Shown piece after piece: positions 33,674 to 42,059 of a stretch of 52,319 bases of DNA (the first letter of the stretch is position 1; each line of letters opens with the position of its first letter). The stretch covers positions 1 to 52,319 of the forward strand of contig ABHC01000030.1 of assembly GCA_000171835.1 (NCBI GenBank), written 5' to 3'. A program made the position numbers and the translations under genes. This DNA comes from an alpha proteobacterium BAL199. Its GTDB lineage: Bacteria > Pseudomonadota > Alphaproteobacteria > Thalassobaculales > Thalassobaculaceae. Below the pieces are notes generated by a model. The model did not search any database and was not told where the DNA came from. It was given only the letters and a program-made list of their open reading frames with translations.

Positions 33674-34852
33674 CTACGGACGTGGCTCGGAAAGGCGCAC
33701 GATCTGTCCCGGGACCACGCGGTGGACGCCGTCGGTAACGATCAGGTCGCCGTCCTCGATCGTCCCCCGCACGAATACCCGCTCGGTTTCGGTCTGCAGC
33801 ACTTCGACTTCGCGGCGGACCGTCCGATAGAACGGCGGAGCCTCGTCCGCCCGCGTCAGGGCGAGGGCGTCCCACAGCCCCCGGCGGCCTCCGACCAGCG
33901 CACCGAGAGGCAGCCAGTAGCCTTCGTCCGCGACGAAACGGGCAATATCCAGGATTGCGAGCTGGCCAGACCGCAGTGGCTGGCGGTCGGTTGGCTGTTG
34001 GCCGATCACGAAGATCGCCGGAACGGTCCGGGTGGTGGCATCGAGGACGTCGAGCACCGCGCGCAGCCTGCCTTGGTACAGGTTGCCGCCGATCGAGAGG
34101 TCGTAGGTCTGTCCGGTGACGACCTCTGCCGCCACCACCGACGGCAGCCCGATCCGAACCTCCATCGCGACGTCTTCGACGAGGCGCAGGACGGGAGTTG
34201 CCGAGACCAGTGCCACTCCCTCGTCGACCATCCGCGCCACCACCGTCCCATCGAACGGTGCGACGATCCGGGACAGCGCGATATCGGCGTCGACGGACGA
34301 GATCGCCGCATCGGCCTGCTTGATGGCGGCCTCGTTGGCGTCGAGGGAGGCCCGAAGCGCCTGCTCCTGGAACCGAGCCTCATCGTAGGCCTGCCGGGAA
34401 ACGTTGTCGGATCGCAGCAGGCTCTTCTGCCGTTCGGCGGTCGCCTTGGCGAGCGCGAGCTTCGCTTCGGTCTCCTTGTAGGTGGCGCGGGCGAGTGCAA
34501 GCTCGGCAACGAGTTGGCGGCGGCGGGCATCGAGGCGGGTGATGTTGAGCCGGGCGAGCACGTCGCCCTGCCGCACCCGATCGCCTTCCTGCACCAGAAC
34601 GGCATCCAGAAGTCCCGGGGTGTCGAACCCGAGCGCACTGGTCCGCCGTCCGACCACGCGGCCGACATACTGGCCTCGGACCTCATATCCCTCGACCCGC
34701 CGCACATGGGTAGCGACCACCGGCAGGGGCTGGTTCGCCGGCGCGGCCTCGGTCGCGAGCGCGGTGGATGCATGGTGGCCGACCGGAACCAGTGCAATCG
34801 TTGCGGCCGCGACCAGCAGCGCCATGGCGGCGAGCGTCGAGCTCCGTGGCAT
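33674..34852 (-). CDS. RND periplasmic adaptor (membrane fusion protein)
   Basis: The 392-residue protein has an N-terminal signal or anchor (STLAAMALLVAAATIALVPV). The lipoyl halves are GFDTPGLLDAVLVQEGDRVR and SRIVAPFDGTVVARMVDEGV. Between them is a long alpha-hairpin (RRQLVAELALARATYKETEA to ASLDANEAAIKQADAAISSV), with beta-barrel and membrane-proximal domains behind. No lipobox Cys is seen. It bridges the RND pump and an outer-membrane channel. Confidence 0.9.
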   Translation of the reverse strand: MPRSSTLAAMALLVAAATIALVPVGHHASTALATEAAPANQPLPVVATHVRRVEGYEVRGQYVGRVVGRRTSALGFDTPGLLDAVLVQEGDRVRQGDVLARLNITRLDARRRQLVAELALARATYKETEAKLALAKATAERQKSLLRSDNVSRQAYDEARFQEQALRASLDANEAAIKQADAAISSVDADIALSRIVAPFDGTVVARMVDEGVALVSATPVLRLVEDVAMEVRIGLPSVVAAEVVTGQTYDLSIGGNLYQGRLRAVLDVLDATTRTVPAIFVIGQQPTDRQPLRSGQLAILDIARFVADEGYWLPLGALVGGRRGLWDALALTRADEAPPFYRTVRREVEVLQTETERVFVRGTIEDGDLIVTDGVHRVVPGQIVRLSEPRP

Positions 34853-35009
34853 CAGGCCTGTCTCCGCTTGTGGTGTCGCACCCCGTCAGATCCCCGGAGG
34901 TGGGCCATCGGGCGGGGGCCGGGAACGGTGGGAGCGTGAGACGGCTGATCGCCCGGTTTGGACGGCACTCGACGCCGCGGACAGACATCGTACCCGCGGT
35001 CGCTTCGCA
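34853..35009. other. Intergenic, likely promoter of the efflux operon
   Basis: This 157-bp gap separates the adaptor start from the end of the CNMP/CPBP gene. No repressor gene or obvious operator is present, so control of the pump is unknown. No terminator-like hairpin with a T run is visible. Confidence 0.35.
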
Positions 35010-36158
35010 TCACAGCAACCCGATCGAGAATGCCCCGACGCCCAGGAAGAAATGCAGCAGCGTCACGCCGACGATGTTCTCGTGCCTCAGGTAGAACAGG
35101 CCAAAGATTATACAGCTTATGATTGTCACCGCGAATGCGGCCAGGCCGAAGTGGATATGGAACACCCCGAACATCGTGCTGGTCAGAATCACGGTCCGCA
35201 CGCCTCGGCGGTCATTGAGGAACCGCAAGACCGAGGTCTGCATGAAGCCGCGGGCGACCAGCTCCTGAAGGAACGAGTGCAGCGCGTAGCTCGGCGTCTC
35301 GCTCCAGTTCGGGGAGAAGCTCAGGTCCGGAACCAGATCGGTCAGTCGCGAGCCGGCCACAATCGCGCCGGTCAGCGCCAATACGCCGGCGGACACGGCG
35401 AGGCCTTCGGTCAGCGACTTCCGCATGCCTTTTGTGGTCAGGCCGATCTGGCTCGGCGCGATCTTCATGACCCACATGACGATCACGCTCGGCACCAGCA
35501 GGACCAGCAGGTACTGCCATGCGAACTGCTGGGTGCGGATGTCGACATCGAGAAGCCGCGTCGAGATCACGGTGTTCACGACCATGCCGATCGAGAACAG
35601 GGAGATGATGAACAGGAAGAACTGGCCGAACTGCTTCTGGGTCTGCGCGAGTACGAGCTGGTGCTGCAATGTCGCGACGTGCAGCTCGGTGCCGACTCTC
35701 AGCCGCTGGACGACCGTGATGCCGACGCTGGCCCGCAGGTTGTCGTAGTAGTGGTCGCCGTTGTCGAGCTCGAGCAGATCGAATGGATGGATGCGCAGCA
35801 ACGCGCAGTCGGTCTCGGCCCGGGCGTTAAGCTGCCGGGTGCCTCCGTCGAGGAACGACATTTCGCCGACGATGTCGCCTTCGCCCAGCTCCATGACCGG
35901 CCATTCGGAGTCGCCTTCGCCACCGGCCTGATAGCTCAGCACCTTGCCGGACTGGATGATGTACAGCTCGTTGCTCTGGTCGTTCTCGGCGAACAGCAGG
36001 GTTCCGGCGGCGACCTCGATGTGCTCGGCGACGCGGAGTATGGCCGCCCGTGTGTCCGGCGCGAGCATCTTGAGCGAGATGGGGGCGTTCGGCGCCGACC
36101 CGACGGTCTGCTGGGCGGACTGGGTCGGGCTCATCGAGGGCGAGATGTCGTCGTTCAT
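35010..36158 (-). CDS. Cyclic-nucleotide-binding domain fused to a CPBP (Abi/CAAX-like) protease
   Basis: The 382-residue fusion has a cNMP-binding beta-barrel at about 30-150 (AGTLLFAENDQSNELYIIQS, GKVLSY, LGEGDIVGEMSFLDGGTRQL). Its phosphate cassette, GEMSFLDGGTRQLNA, is close to the CRP-type FGExxLxxxxxRxA. From residue 178 there are about seven membrane helices carrying CPBP motifs: Glu299-x3-Arg303 (QELVARGF), Phe330-x3-His334 (FGVFH), and His369. All three catalytic-site motifs are kept. A regulated intramembrane protease is the simplest reading. Its substrate is unknown. It stands alone between the lipid genes and the pump. Confidence 0.82.
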   Translation of the reverse strand: MNDDISPSMSPTQSAQQTVGSAPNAPISLKMLAPDTRAAILRVAEHIEVAAGTLLFAENDQSNELYIIQSGKVLSYQAGGEGDSEWPVMELGEGDIVGEMSFLDGGTRQLNARAETDCALLRIHPFDLLELDNGDHYYDNLRASVGITVVQRLRVGTELHVATLQHQLVLAQTQKQFGQFFLFIISLFSIGMVVNTVISTRLLDVDIRTQQFAWQYLLVLLVPSVIVMWVMKIAPSQIGLTTKGMRKSLTEGLAVSAGVLALTGAIVAGSRLTDLVPDLSFSPNWSETPSYALHSFLQELVARGFMQTSVLRFLNDRRGVRTVILTSTMFGVFHIHFGLAAFAVTIISCIIFGLFYLRHENIVGVTLLHFFLGVGAFSIGLL

Positions 36159-36288
36159 GTCATCGGATTCCTAGGCGAAGGCGAAAGCGCACGGTCGTGA
36201 CCGACCGACTGCACAGCGTGAAAGAACAGAGCGCCAGTGTGAAGCGGCAACATCTGTTCGGACGGGACCGGAGACTCATCGCCCGGTC

Positions 36289-36942
36289 CTAAGGATCGGT
36301 TTGGCCGGCAGCCGCCCGGGCTTGCGGCTCCGCGACAAAGACCACCTGTTTTACCCGGTCCCAAGCACTGTAGTGGAAGGTCTCCATGCTGGTCGGTTGC
36401 GCCTCGGCGTCGTGGAACAGGACCGACCACTCCTCGAGCCGAAGGAAATTGTATGGCAGCGCGATGCCGTAGGCCCGGTTGCCGAGATAGTCCGAGACGG
36501 TCAGGAGCATCCGGTCCCAGGAAGTGATCCAGTAGTGATCCTTGATGATCACCTTTCGGCGGGACACCCGCAGCGCCTCCCGGAGCAGTTCACCGGGGTC
36601 GTCACTGTGATGCAGGACGTCGATCATCGTGACGGCGTCGAACGACTTGTCCGGGTATGGCAGTCGTCGTCCGTCGAAGCACCTCACCGGAATTCTCGCG
36701 TCCGGCTGCCGATGCACGTCGACCCCGACGAGCGACAACTTCGGAACCAGCGCCATCAACCGCTGCGCGATCTCGCCGTTGCCGGATCCGCAGTCGAGCA
36801 CGGTCCCGACGTCGGCCAGATGCGGCGTCAGCCGTAGCGGCAGGTACCGCATCCGGGACCGTGCGGACATCCACCGGTCCCAGGCGGCGAGGACGCGCTG
36901 GAAGATCGGACGGGTCGATCGGGTCGTGCGGTCCGAGTTCAC
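36289..36942 (-). CDS. SAM-dependent methyltransferase of the lipid locus
   Basis: The 217-residue protein starts at a GTG that overlaps the desaturase stop by four bases (GTGA). Motif I is VLDCGSGNGEIAQR (about 48-61), followed by LSLVGVDVH, FDGRRLPYPDKSFDAVTMID and the LREALRVSRRKVIIKDHYW segment. The basic N terminus and aromatic C-terminal half suggest a membrane-associated substrate, which is inference. Overlap with the desaturase implies a shared lipid substrate. The upstream in-frame extension was rejected because it lies in desaturase coding sequence. Confidence 0.82.
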   Translation of the reverse strand: MNSDRTTRSTRPIFQRVLAAWDRWMSARSRMRYLPLRLTPHLADVGTVLDCGSGNGEIAQRLMALVPKLSLVGVDVHRQPDARIPVRCFDGRRLPYPDKSFDAVTMIDVLHHSDDPGELLREALRVSRRKVIIKDHYWITSWDRMLLTVSDYLGNRAYGIALPYNFLRLEEWSVLFHDAEAQPTSMETFHYSAWDRVKQVVFVAEPQARAAAGQTDP

Positions 36943-37880
36943 TTGAGGGCGTTCGTGGACGGCACGCGCTCGGGAAATCGCCGCACGACGTCCCAGATCG
37001 AGACGACATTGCGCAGGTATTCGGGGTCCGTCGATTTCAGCTCCGCATGCAGGGCCGGGAGGTTGTGATACGGCACCCCCGGGTACATGTGGTGCGCGGT
37101 GTGGAACTGCAGGCCGATCGGCTGCAGCAGCCAGGCCAACGGCCATTCGACCGTAAAGCTGTCTTCCTTCTGGTCGTGCTTGTCGGAACTGCTGACCCGG
37201 CGCTCCATGCGGTGCTCCAGCGGGATCCTCCAGGTCGTGAGGTACCAGACAGCCATGACCACCGCGTAGTGCAGCGGGAGGAAACCCGGCAGCAGGCAGG
37301 CGTACAGAGTCCACAGGATCAGGTAGTAACGGCTCAGCCAGGCCACCCGGCGCCGGTATTTCTGCGGCAGCGCCGAGCCCGTGGGCACCTCGCGGCGCAT
37401 CAGGAAGCGCTCCACCGCCTCCTCTGCGGCAACGCCACCGAAGCTGCAGGTGAACATCTGTATGACGCTCAGGAACGGCATGATCGGCGGGATGAGGGCC
37501 ATGATCAGGATGAACACCGGCCGGTTGTTCCGCATCAGCAGGTACTGCGGGTCCTCCGCGGTGCGGAAGATGCCGACGGTGTGGTGGGTCAGATGCGGCC
37601 TGATGAACCGGGCGGACGGCACCAGCGTCAGCAATCCGACAGTGAGGTCCCAGATCGTCGTGAAGGTGCTCAGCCGTGCGTTGCCGCTCTGATGGGTGAT
37701 CTCGTGAATGAAGAATGCGGCGCGGTGCAGCGATGCGGCGGCGATGAAGAAGGCGACGGCGAACGCGAGACCGTCTGCCTGAAGGCACCATGCGAAGCCG
37801 GCGGCGAATGCCACCAGCGCGACGGACAGGTCGCGATAGTACTTCGACAAGTCCAGTTTGAAGTACTTCCTGTCGATCAT
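36939..37880 (-). CDS. Membrane fatty acid desaturase
   Basis: The 313-residue protein starts at MIDRKYFKLDLSKYYRD, preceded by a G-rich ribosome site. Three histidine boxes are intact: HEITH (59-63), HLTHH (96-100) and HTAHH (260-264), which hold the di-iron centre. Four or more hydrophobic segments surround them (LSVALVAFAAGFAWCL, FILIMALIPPIMPFLSVIQM, YYLILWTLYACLLPGFLP). It introduces a double bond or hydroxyl in an acyl chain or sphingoid-like lipid. Regiochemistry cannot be told. It diverges from the glycosyltransferase at 38066. Confidence 0.9.
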   Translation of the reverse strand: MIDRKYFKLDLSKYYRDLSVALVAFAAGFAWCLQADGLAFAVAFFIAAASLHRAAFFIHEITHQSGNARLSTFTTIWDLTVGLLTLVPSARFIRPHLTHHTVGIFRTAEDPQYLLMRNNRPVFILIMALIPPIMPFLSVIQMFTCSFGGVAAEEAVERFLMRREVPTGSALPQKYRRRVAWLSRYYLILWTLYACLLPGFLPLHYAVVMAVWYLTTWRIPLEHRMERRVSSSDKHDQKEDSFTVEWPLAWLLQPIGLQFHTAHHMYPGVPYHNLPALHAELKSTDPEYLRNVVSIWDVVRRFPERVPSTNALK

Positions 37881-38065
37881 CCCGCGCCCCGCCCGCCGTC
37901 TCGCCCCGAATAGGCCTCGGGCAGTTTCAGACCGTAACACCGCTCGTCATCGCAATAGTATAGTGGACGACCCGGCGGGTGACATTGTCTGCATCGCCGG
38001 TTCGGGGTGATCCGCCAGAGGCGATCAACTTCCAATGTTGGCAGGCGTTCAGGTGCCGCAATCGA
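37881..38065. promoter_or_regulatory. Divergent promoter region between desaturase and glycosyltransferase
   Basis: This 185-bp gap lies between two divergent starts and must contain both promoters. A more AT-rich patch (CATCGCAATAGTATAGTGG, about 37948-37966) could be a promoter element. No PHO-box-like direct repeat was convincingly seen. Confidence 0.4.
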
Positions 38066-39235
38066 ATGAAGATTGAACGGATGCGGGACTTCGACGTCAC
38101 GGTCATGACCACGGCCGCACCGCCCTGGCTGACCGGGCCGGCATACCTTTCGCTCTGGCAGGCGTGCGGGCTGGCGGAACTGGGATTCCGGGTGGCCTAT
38201 GTGGTGCCGTGGGTGCCGCCGGCCGGCCAGTCGCTGCTGTGGCAGGGGCAGGTCTTCGCGACGCCGCAGGACCAGCTGGCGTGGCTTTCGGCGGAGATCC
38301 GACGGATGGGCCGCCCGGTGGTGCCGGCATTGTTCCACTACAGGGGGCATGCGTCGAAGTTCCTGCGCAGCATCGTGCCGCTGGAAGACGTGTTCCGGGC
38401 CGCTCCGCCGGCTCGCGTCCACGTCCTGACCGAGCCGGAGCATCTGTGCTGGTATCCCGGCGCCACGCCGCGCCGGCACGTCGATGCCGAAACCGTGCTC
38501 GGCGTGGTGATGACCAGCTACGACTCCTACATCCGCCGGCACGGCGGGCCGGCGGCCTGGATCGGGGCGCCACTGGTAAGACAGCTTCACCGGTTCCTCA
38601 TCCGGCGCCATACCGACTGGACGGTCCCGGTGTCGCCGGCCGCCGAGGGCATCACGTCGGGGCACCCGGTCCGCCTGGGCCGAGTCACCGGCGTGCTGCC
38701 GGACTATGCCGAAGTCCCGCCGGTCGAGCCCGGACAGGGGGGCGTCTACTTCCTGGGGCGTCTGGTCTGGGACAAGGGGCTGTCGACGGTCGTCGAGGTG
38801 TCGCGCCGGATGAACCTGCCGCTCGAGGTGCTGGGCGAAGGACCGGACGGTGACGCGATCCGCGCGATGGCGCGCGACCTCGCGGCCCCGGTCAAGTTCC
38901 TGGGGCCGACGCGCGAGCCGTGGACACTGTTGCATCGGTATCGCGTGTTCTTCAATCCGTCGCTGAGCGAGGTGCTGTGCACGACGACGGCCGAGGCGCT
39001 GGTGGCCGGCCGCCACGTCGTGCTCCCGGACTGCCCGGCCAACGAGCCGTTCAAAGCCTATCCGAACGCGCACTTCTACACGGACGTCGACGGGGCGGTC
39101 GCGGCGCTGTCCCTCGCGATGACGACGGAACCGGTTGCGCCTGTGGCGGCGCGGCGTGAGTTCGACTGGCTGCACGCCTGCCGGACTCTCGCGGGGCTGT
39201 GGGGGAATGCCGGACCGGAACTGCCGGCCCGGTGA
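38066..39235 (+). CDS. DGDG-synthase-like glycosyltransferase (GT4)
   Basis: The 389-residue protein (an ATG at 38081 is an alternative start) resembles plant-type digalactosyldiacylglycerol synthases. Visible blocks are TTAAPPWLTGPAYLSLWQAC, VFATPQDQLAW, SIVPLEDVF, the diagnostic LTEPEHLCWYPG (EPEHL at 123-127), GVVMTSYDSYIRRHGG, the donor domain GVYFLGRLVWDKGLSTVVEV, and NPSLSEVLCTTTAEALVAGR with the nucleotide-binding Glu. There is no signal peptide; it probably acts at the cytoplasmic face of the membrane. A paralogue at 47271-49869 is broken. With GalE and the MGDG-like enzyme it suggests sugar addition to a glycolipid. Confidence 0.8.
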   Translation: MKIERMRDFDVTVMTTAAPPWLTGPAYLSLWQACGLAELGFRVAYVVPWVPPAGQSLLWQGQVFATPQDQLAWLSAEIRRMGRPVVPALFHYRGHASKFLRSIVPLEDVFRAAPPARVHVLTEPEHLCWYPGATPRRHVDAETVLGVVMTSYDSYIRRHGGPAAWIGAPLVRQLHRFLIRRHTDWTVPVSPAAEGITSGHPVRLGRVTGVLPDYAEVPPVEPGQGGVYFLGRLVWDKGLSTVVEVSRRMNLPLEVLGEGPDGDAIRAMARDLAAPVKFLGPTREPWTLLHRYRVFFNPSLSEVLCTTTAEALVAGRHVVLPDCPANEPFKAYPNAHFYTDVDGAVAALSLAMTTEPVAPVAARREFDWLHACRTLAGLWGNAGPELPAR

Positions 39236-39251
39236 CCGGACGGAGTATCGT

Positions 39252-40250
39252 TCAGCGCCGTGCCGTTCGCGCCTCGGCGACGGGCCGTTCCATCCAGGCG
39301 AAGGCCGACGAGATCATGTCGTCCAGTTCGACGAACCGCGGCCGCCAACCCAGCAGCGATCCGGCCATGTCGGTGGCCGCGACCAGGATCGGCGGATCTC
39401 CGGGGCGGCGCGGCTGCAGGCGCCGGGGCACCGACCGGCCGACGACGCGTTCGACGGCGTCGATCAGCTGCATGACGGATGTCCCGGAACCCGTTCCCAG
39501 GTTCACCGTCATGCTGCTCCCGCCTCGAAGGAGATGCTCGAGGGCACTGACATGCGCGGTGGCGAGGTCGCTCACGTGGACGTAGTCGCGGATCGCGCTG
39601 CCGTCGTGGGTCGGGTAGTCCGTGCCGAAGACGTCGAACTGCGCGACCCGGCCGGAGGCGGCCATCAGGAGCAGGGGTATCGCGTGGGTCTCGGGGTCGT
39701 GGGATTCGCCGGCCTCGCCCTCCGGGTCGGCACCGCCCGCGTTGAAGTAGCGCAGCGACACCGATCGGAGGCCGTGCGCCGCGTCGAAGTCCGAGAGGAT
39801 GCGTTCGGCCATCAGCTTGCTGGCGCCATACGGGTTGACCGGCTTCGGCGACTGGTCTTCCCGGATCGGCCCGGCATCGGGACTACCGTAGATCGCGCAA
39901 CTGCTCGAGAACACGAGCGTAGGAACGCCATTACGCCGCATCGCGTCGAGAAGGTTCAGGGTGCCGCCGACATTGTTCCGATAGTAGAGACCCGGATTGC
40001 CGACCGATTCGCCGACGCTGGCGACCGCGGCGAAGTGCATGACGGCATCGGGTCGGTGGCGGCGAAATACGGAATCGAGGCAACTCGCATCGGCGATGTC
40101 GCCGATCTCCAGTGGCCCCCAGCGCACCAATGAGCGATGACCCTGCGAGAGGTTGTCGAGGACGACCGGCTCATGTCCGGTGCAGGCGAGCGCCTTGCAG
40201 GCATGGGACCCGATGTAACCGGCGCCGCCGGTAACGAGTATGCGTGCCAT
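39252..40250 (-). CDS. galE: UDP-glucose 4-epimerase
   Basis: The 332-residue extended SDR enzyme has the NAD motif VTGGAGYIGSHACK, FAAVASVGESVGNPGLYY, the Ser-x-Tyr-x3-Lys set (FSSSCAIYGSP; NPYGASKLMAE), LRYFNAGGADPEGEAGE, and DYVHVSDLATAHVSAL. All residues expected for UDP-Glc/UDP-Gal interconversion are present. Convergent with the glycosyltransferase upstream (16-bp gap). It is the last gene of the minus-strand lipid run and would supply UDP-galactose to the two types of glycosyltransferase here. Confidence 0.93.
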   Translation of the reverse strand: MARILVTGGAGYIGSHACKALACTGHEPVVLDNLSQGHRSLVRWGPLEIGDIADASCLDSVFRRHRPDAVMHFAAVASVGESVGNPGLYYRNNVGGTLNLLDAMRRNGVPTLVFSSSCAIYGSPDAGPIREDQSPKPVNPYGASKLMAERILSDFDAAHGLRSVSLRYFNAGGADPEGEAGESHDPETHAIPLLLMAASGRVAQFDVFGTDYPTHDGSAIRDYVHVSDLATAHVSALEHLLRGGSSMTVNLGTGSGTSVMQLIDAVERVVGRSVPRRLQPRRPGDPPILVAATDMAGSLLGWRPRFVELDDMISSAFAWMERPVAEARTARR

Positions 40251-40363
40251 CGACGAGCCTCGAGGTCGAGTGAGGCCGAATCAGCCCCGAGTGTCCGATA
40301 GTAGCCTCTCGCGGCGGCGGCGTGCCAACGCATCCGTCCGTGCGCCCCGGCCTCCGTCCGGGT

Positions 40364-41188
40364 CTAGCTCGCCGGCGTCGCCTGGCCCGCCCCGGCGCTG
40401 ATTGCGATGGCCTCGCCGTGGAGGCCGTCGTCGCGCACCTCGGCAGAGCCGAGATCGACGGGCGGCATCAGTCCCCAGCCCGCGATCGTCCGCTCGATGA
40501 ACGCCACCGTCTCCTGGTGAGCCGCCGGCCCCTCGGCCCCGACCTCGATCGGACGGCCGACCGCGAAGCGTACCGGGCGCTCGGGCGTGATCCAGCCGAT
40601 GTCCTTCAGCCATCGGCCCTGGGACCAGGCGGCCGTGTCCAGAGCGATCGGAACCATCGGTACGCAAGCCGAGCGGGCGAGGCGCATCCCGATACTGTTG
40701 AAGGTCTTGCGGCTGAACGTGGCCGTGCGGTGGGCCTGGGGAAAGATGATCACGGAGGTCCCGGCGCGCAGTCGCATAAGCCCCTCGTCCAGCACGACGC
40801 GCAGGTCCGCGCGCGGGTCGGCGCGGTTCACGACGATCGGGTCGAAGGCTCGCAGCACCGAGCCGAACACCGGATACCGGAGCAGGCTGGATTTGACGAC
40901 GAAGGTGCACGGTGCGGCGTCCTGCAGGATCGACGGCAGGATCTGGGTCTCCAGCGCACTCATGTGGTTGGCGACGAAGACGTAGGGGCCACTTTGACAG
41001 TCGATGGCGTCGAGCCCGGAAATCTCGAAGCGGACGCCGACGGACTCCAGCGCCCGCCGGAGAGCATGGCTGCCGCGCACAAGGCCAGGGTTGTCCAGCC
41101 GCCCACGGCCGGCCTTGAATGCGGCATAGCCGGTATGGCCCGCGGCCTGGGCGTAGAACAGAAGCGAAGGCAGAACCGTGCGGAACAT
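40364..41188 (-). CDS. PlsC-like acyltransferase with altered motifs
   Basis: The start MFRTVLPSLLFYAQAAGHTG has AGGAG upstream. The 274-residue protein has the PlsC fold: PYVFVANHMSALETQILPSI, VVKSSLLRYPVFGSVLRAFD, IVVNRADPRADLRVVLDEGL and IIFPQAHRTATFSRKTFN. Two canonical motifs are changed: NHxxxxD is NHMSALE (Glu80 in place of Asp), and FPEGTRS is FPQAHRT. It may acylate lysophosphatidate or another acceptor; the changes argue for an unusual acceptor or altered activity. It sits between galE and the membrane protein gene. Confidence 0.82.
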   Translation of the reverse strand: MFRTVLPSLLFYAQAAGHTGYAAFKAGRGRLDNPGLVRGSHALRRALESVGVRFEISGLDAIDCQSGPYVFVANHMSALETQILPSILQDAAPCTFVVKSSLLRYPVFGSVLRAFDPIVVNRADPRADLRVVLDEGLMRLRAGTSVIIFPQAHRTATFSRKTFNSIGMRLARSACVPMVPIALDTAAWSQGRWLKDIGWITPERPVRFAVGRPIEVGAEGPAAHQETVAFIERTIAGWGLMPPVDLGSAEVRDDGLHGEAIAISAGAGQATPAS

Positions 41189-41330
41189 CGAGGCTCCTAT
41201 GGGTGCGGCGGCGTCCGGCACGGGCTGCTCACGAGCCGCTGCCCCGTGGCCCGGCTGTTTCGGAACGGCACGTTCCGTCCGCGACGCCCGATCTGCACCA
41301 TACCCTGAATGATGACGCGACTCCCATGTC

Positions 41331-41972
41331 TCAAATGGCAAGCTCGGGGGCCCGGGTGCGGCGCAGGCGCAGGCCCCCCAGGAACAGGACGAACACCGCC
41401 GGCATCAAGGCGACATGCAAGGTGCCGTAGAGCCCCAGCCCGGCCAGTCCGTTTCCGCCGGAGAACACCAGCGACGACGCCGCGATGGTCATGACGATGC
41501 CTGCACACATGACCATGGACCCACGCCCGGAGCGCAGGTTCGTGGCGTGCAGGCCGAGCGCGAGCAGCATGCTGACCGCATTGCCGCCGGCCAGGGCGAG
41601 CAGGTCGTCGTTCGTCCAGTTGACCCAAAGGGTGGCGACCAGGATCGCGACGCCCGCCGCGATGACGATCCGCGCCGGGAGCGGCGGCATGAACTGTCGG
41701 ACCGTCGCGACCAGCATCGTGAAGGTGGCGAAAGCGATCGCGGCTCGCGTGGCGAACTTCATCGCCGGATTGCCGGGATGCTGGATCGGCTCGAAGAACG
41801 CATGGTCGATCGCGCCGAGCATGGTCGCGGTCCCGGTCAGCGCCAGGTACAGGGCCCAGATCCACGCCGGCGATCCCGGCTCCACACCGGGCCGGAACGC
41901 CATCCCGGCCAGGAGGAACAGTTCGCAGGCCAGGATCACGTCGGTGAGCGCGGACAGGGCCAGGTCGGTCAT
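41331..41972 (-). CDS. Polytopic membrane protein of unknown function
   Basis: Starting at MTDLALSALTDVILACELFL, the 213-residue protein has about seven hydrophobic helices and conserved-looking polar spots (GAIDHAFFEP, VNWTNDDLLALAGGNAVSML). It recalls the DUF6962-type integral membrane proteins, but that assignment is tentative. It is on the strand of the radical-SAM and acyltransferase genes and is probably co-transcribed. A membrane acceptor or scaffold role in lipid synthesis is only a guess. Confidence 0.7.
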   Translation of the reverse strand: MTDLALSALTDVILACELFLLAGMAFRPGVEPGSPAWIWALYLALTGTATMLGAIDHAFFEPIQHPGNPAMKFATRAAIAFATFTMLVATVRQFMPPLPARIVIAAGVAILVATLWVNWTNDDLLALAGGNAVSMLLALGLHATNLRSGRGSMVMCAGIVMTIAASSLVFSGGNGLAGLGLYGTLHVALMPAVFVLFLGGLRLRRTRAPELAI

Positions 41973-42059
41973 GGCGTTCCATTCGGCTTCGGGGCATGTC
42001 TGCAACGGCGACGCGCAGGCCGCCGGAACGGCCGCGTCAGCGGGCTCGTTCCGGGCGGC

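Noticed and set aside
34482-36200. 572-codon plus-strand frame opposite the adaptor and CNMP/CPBP genes
   Set aside because: It runs across two real genes in the antisense direction and shows no domain; composition is that of a shadow.
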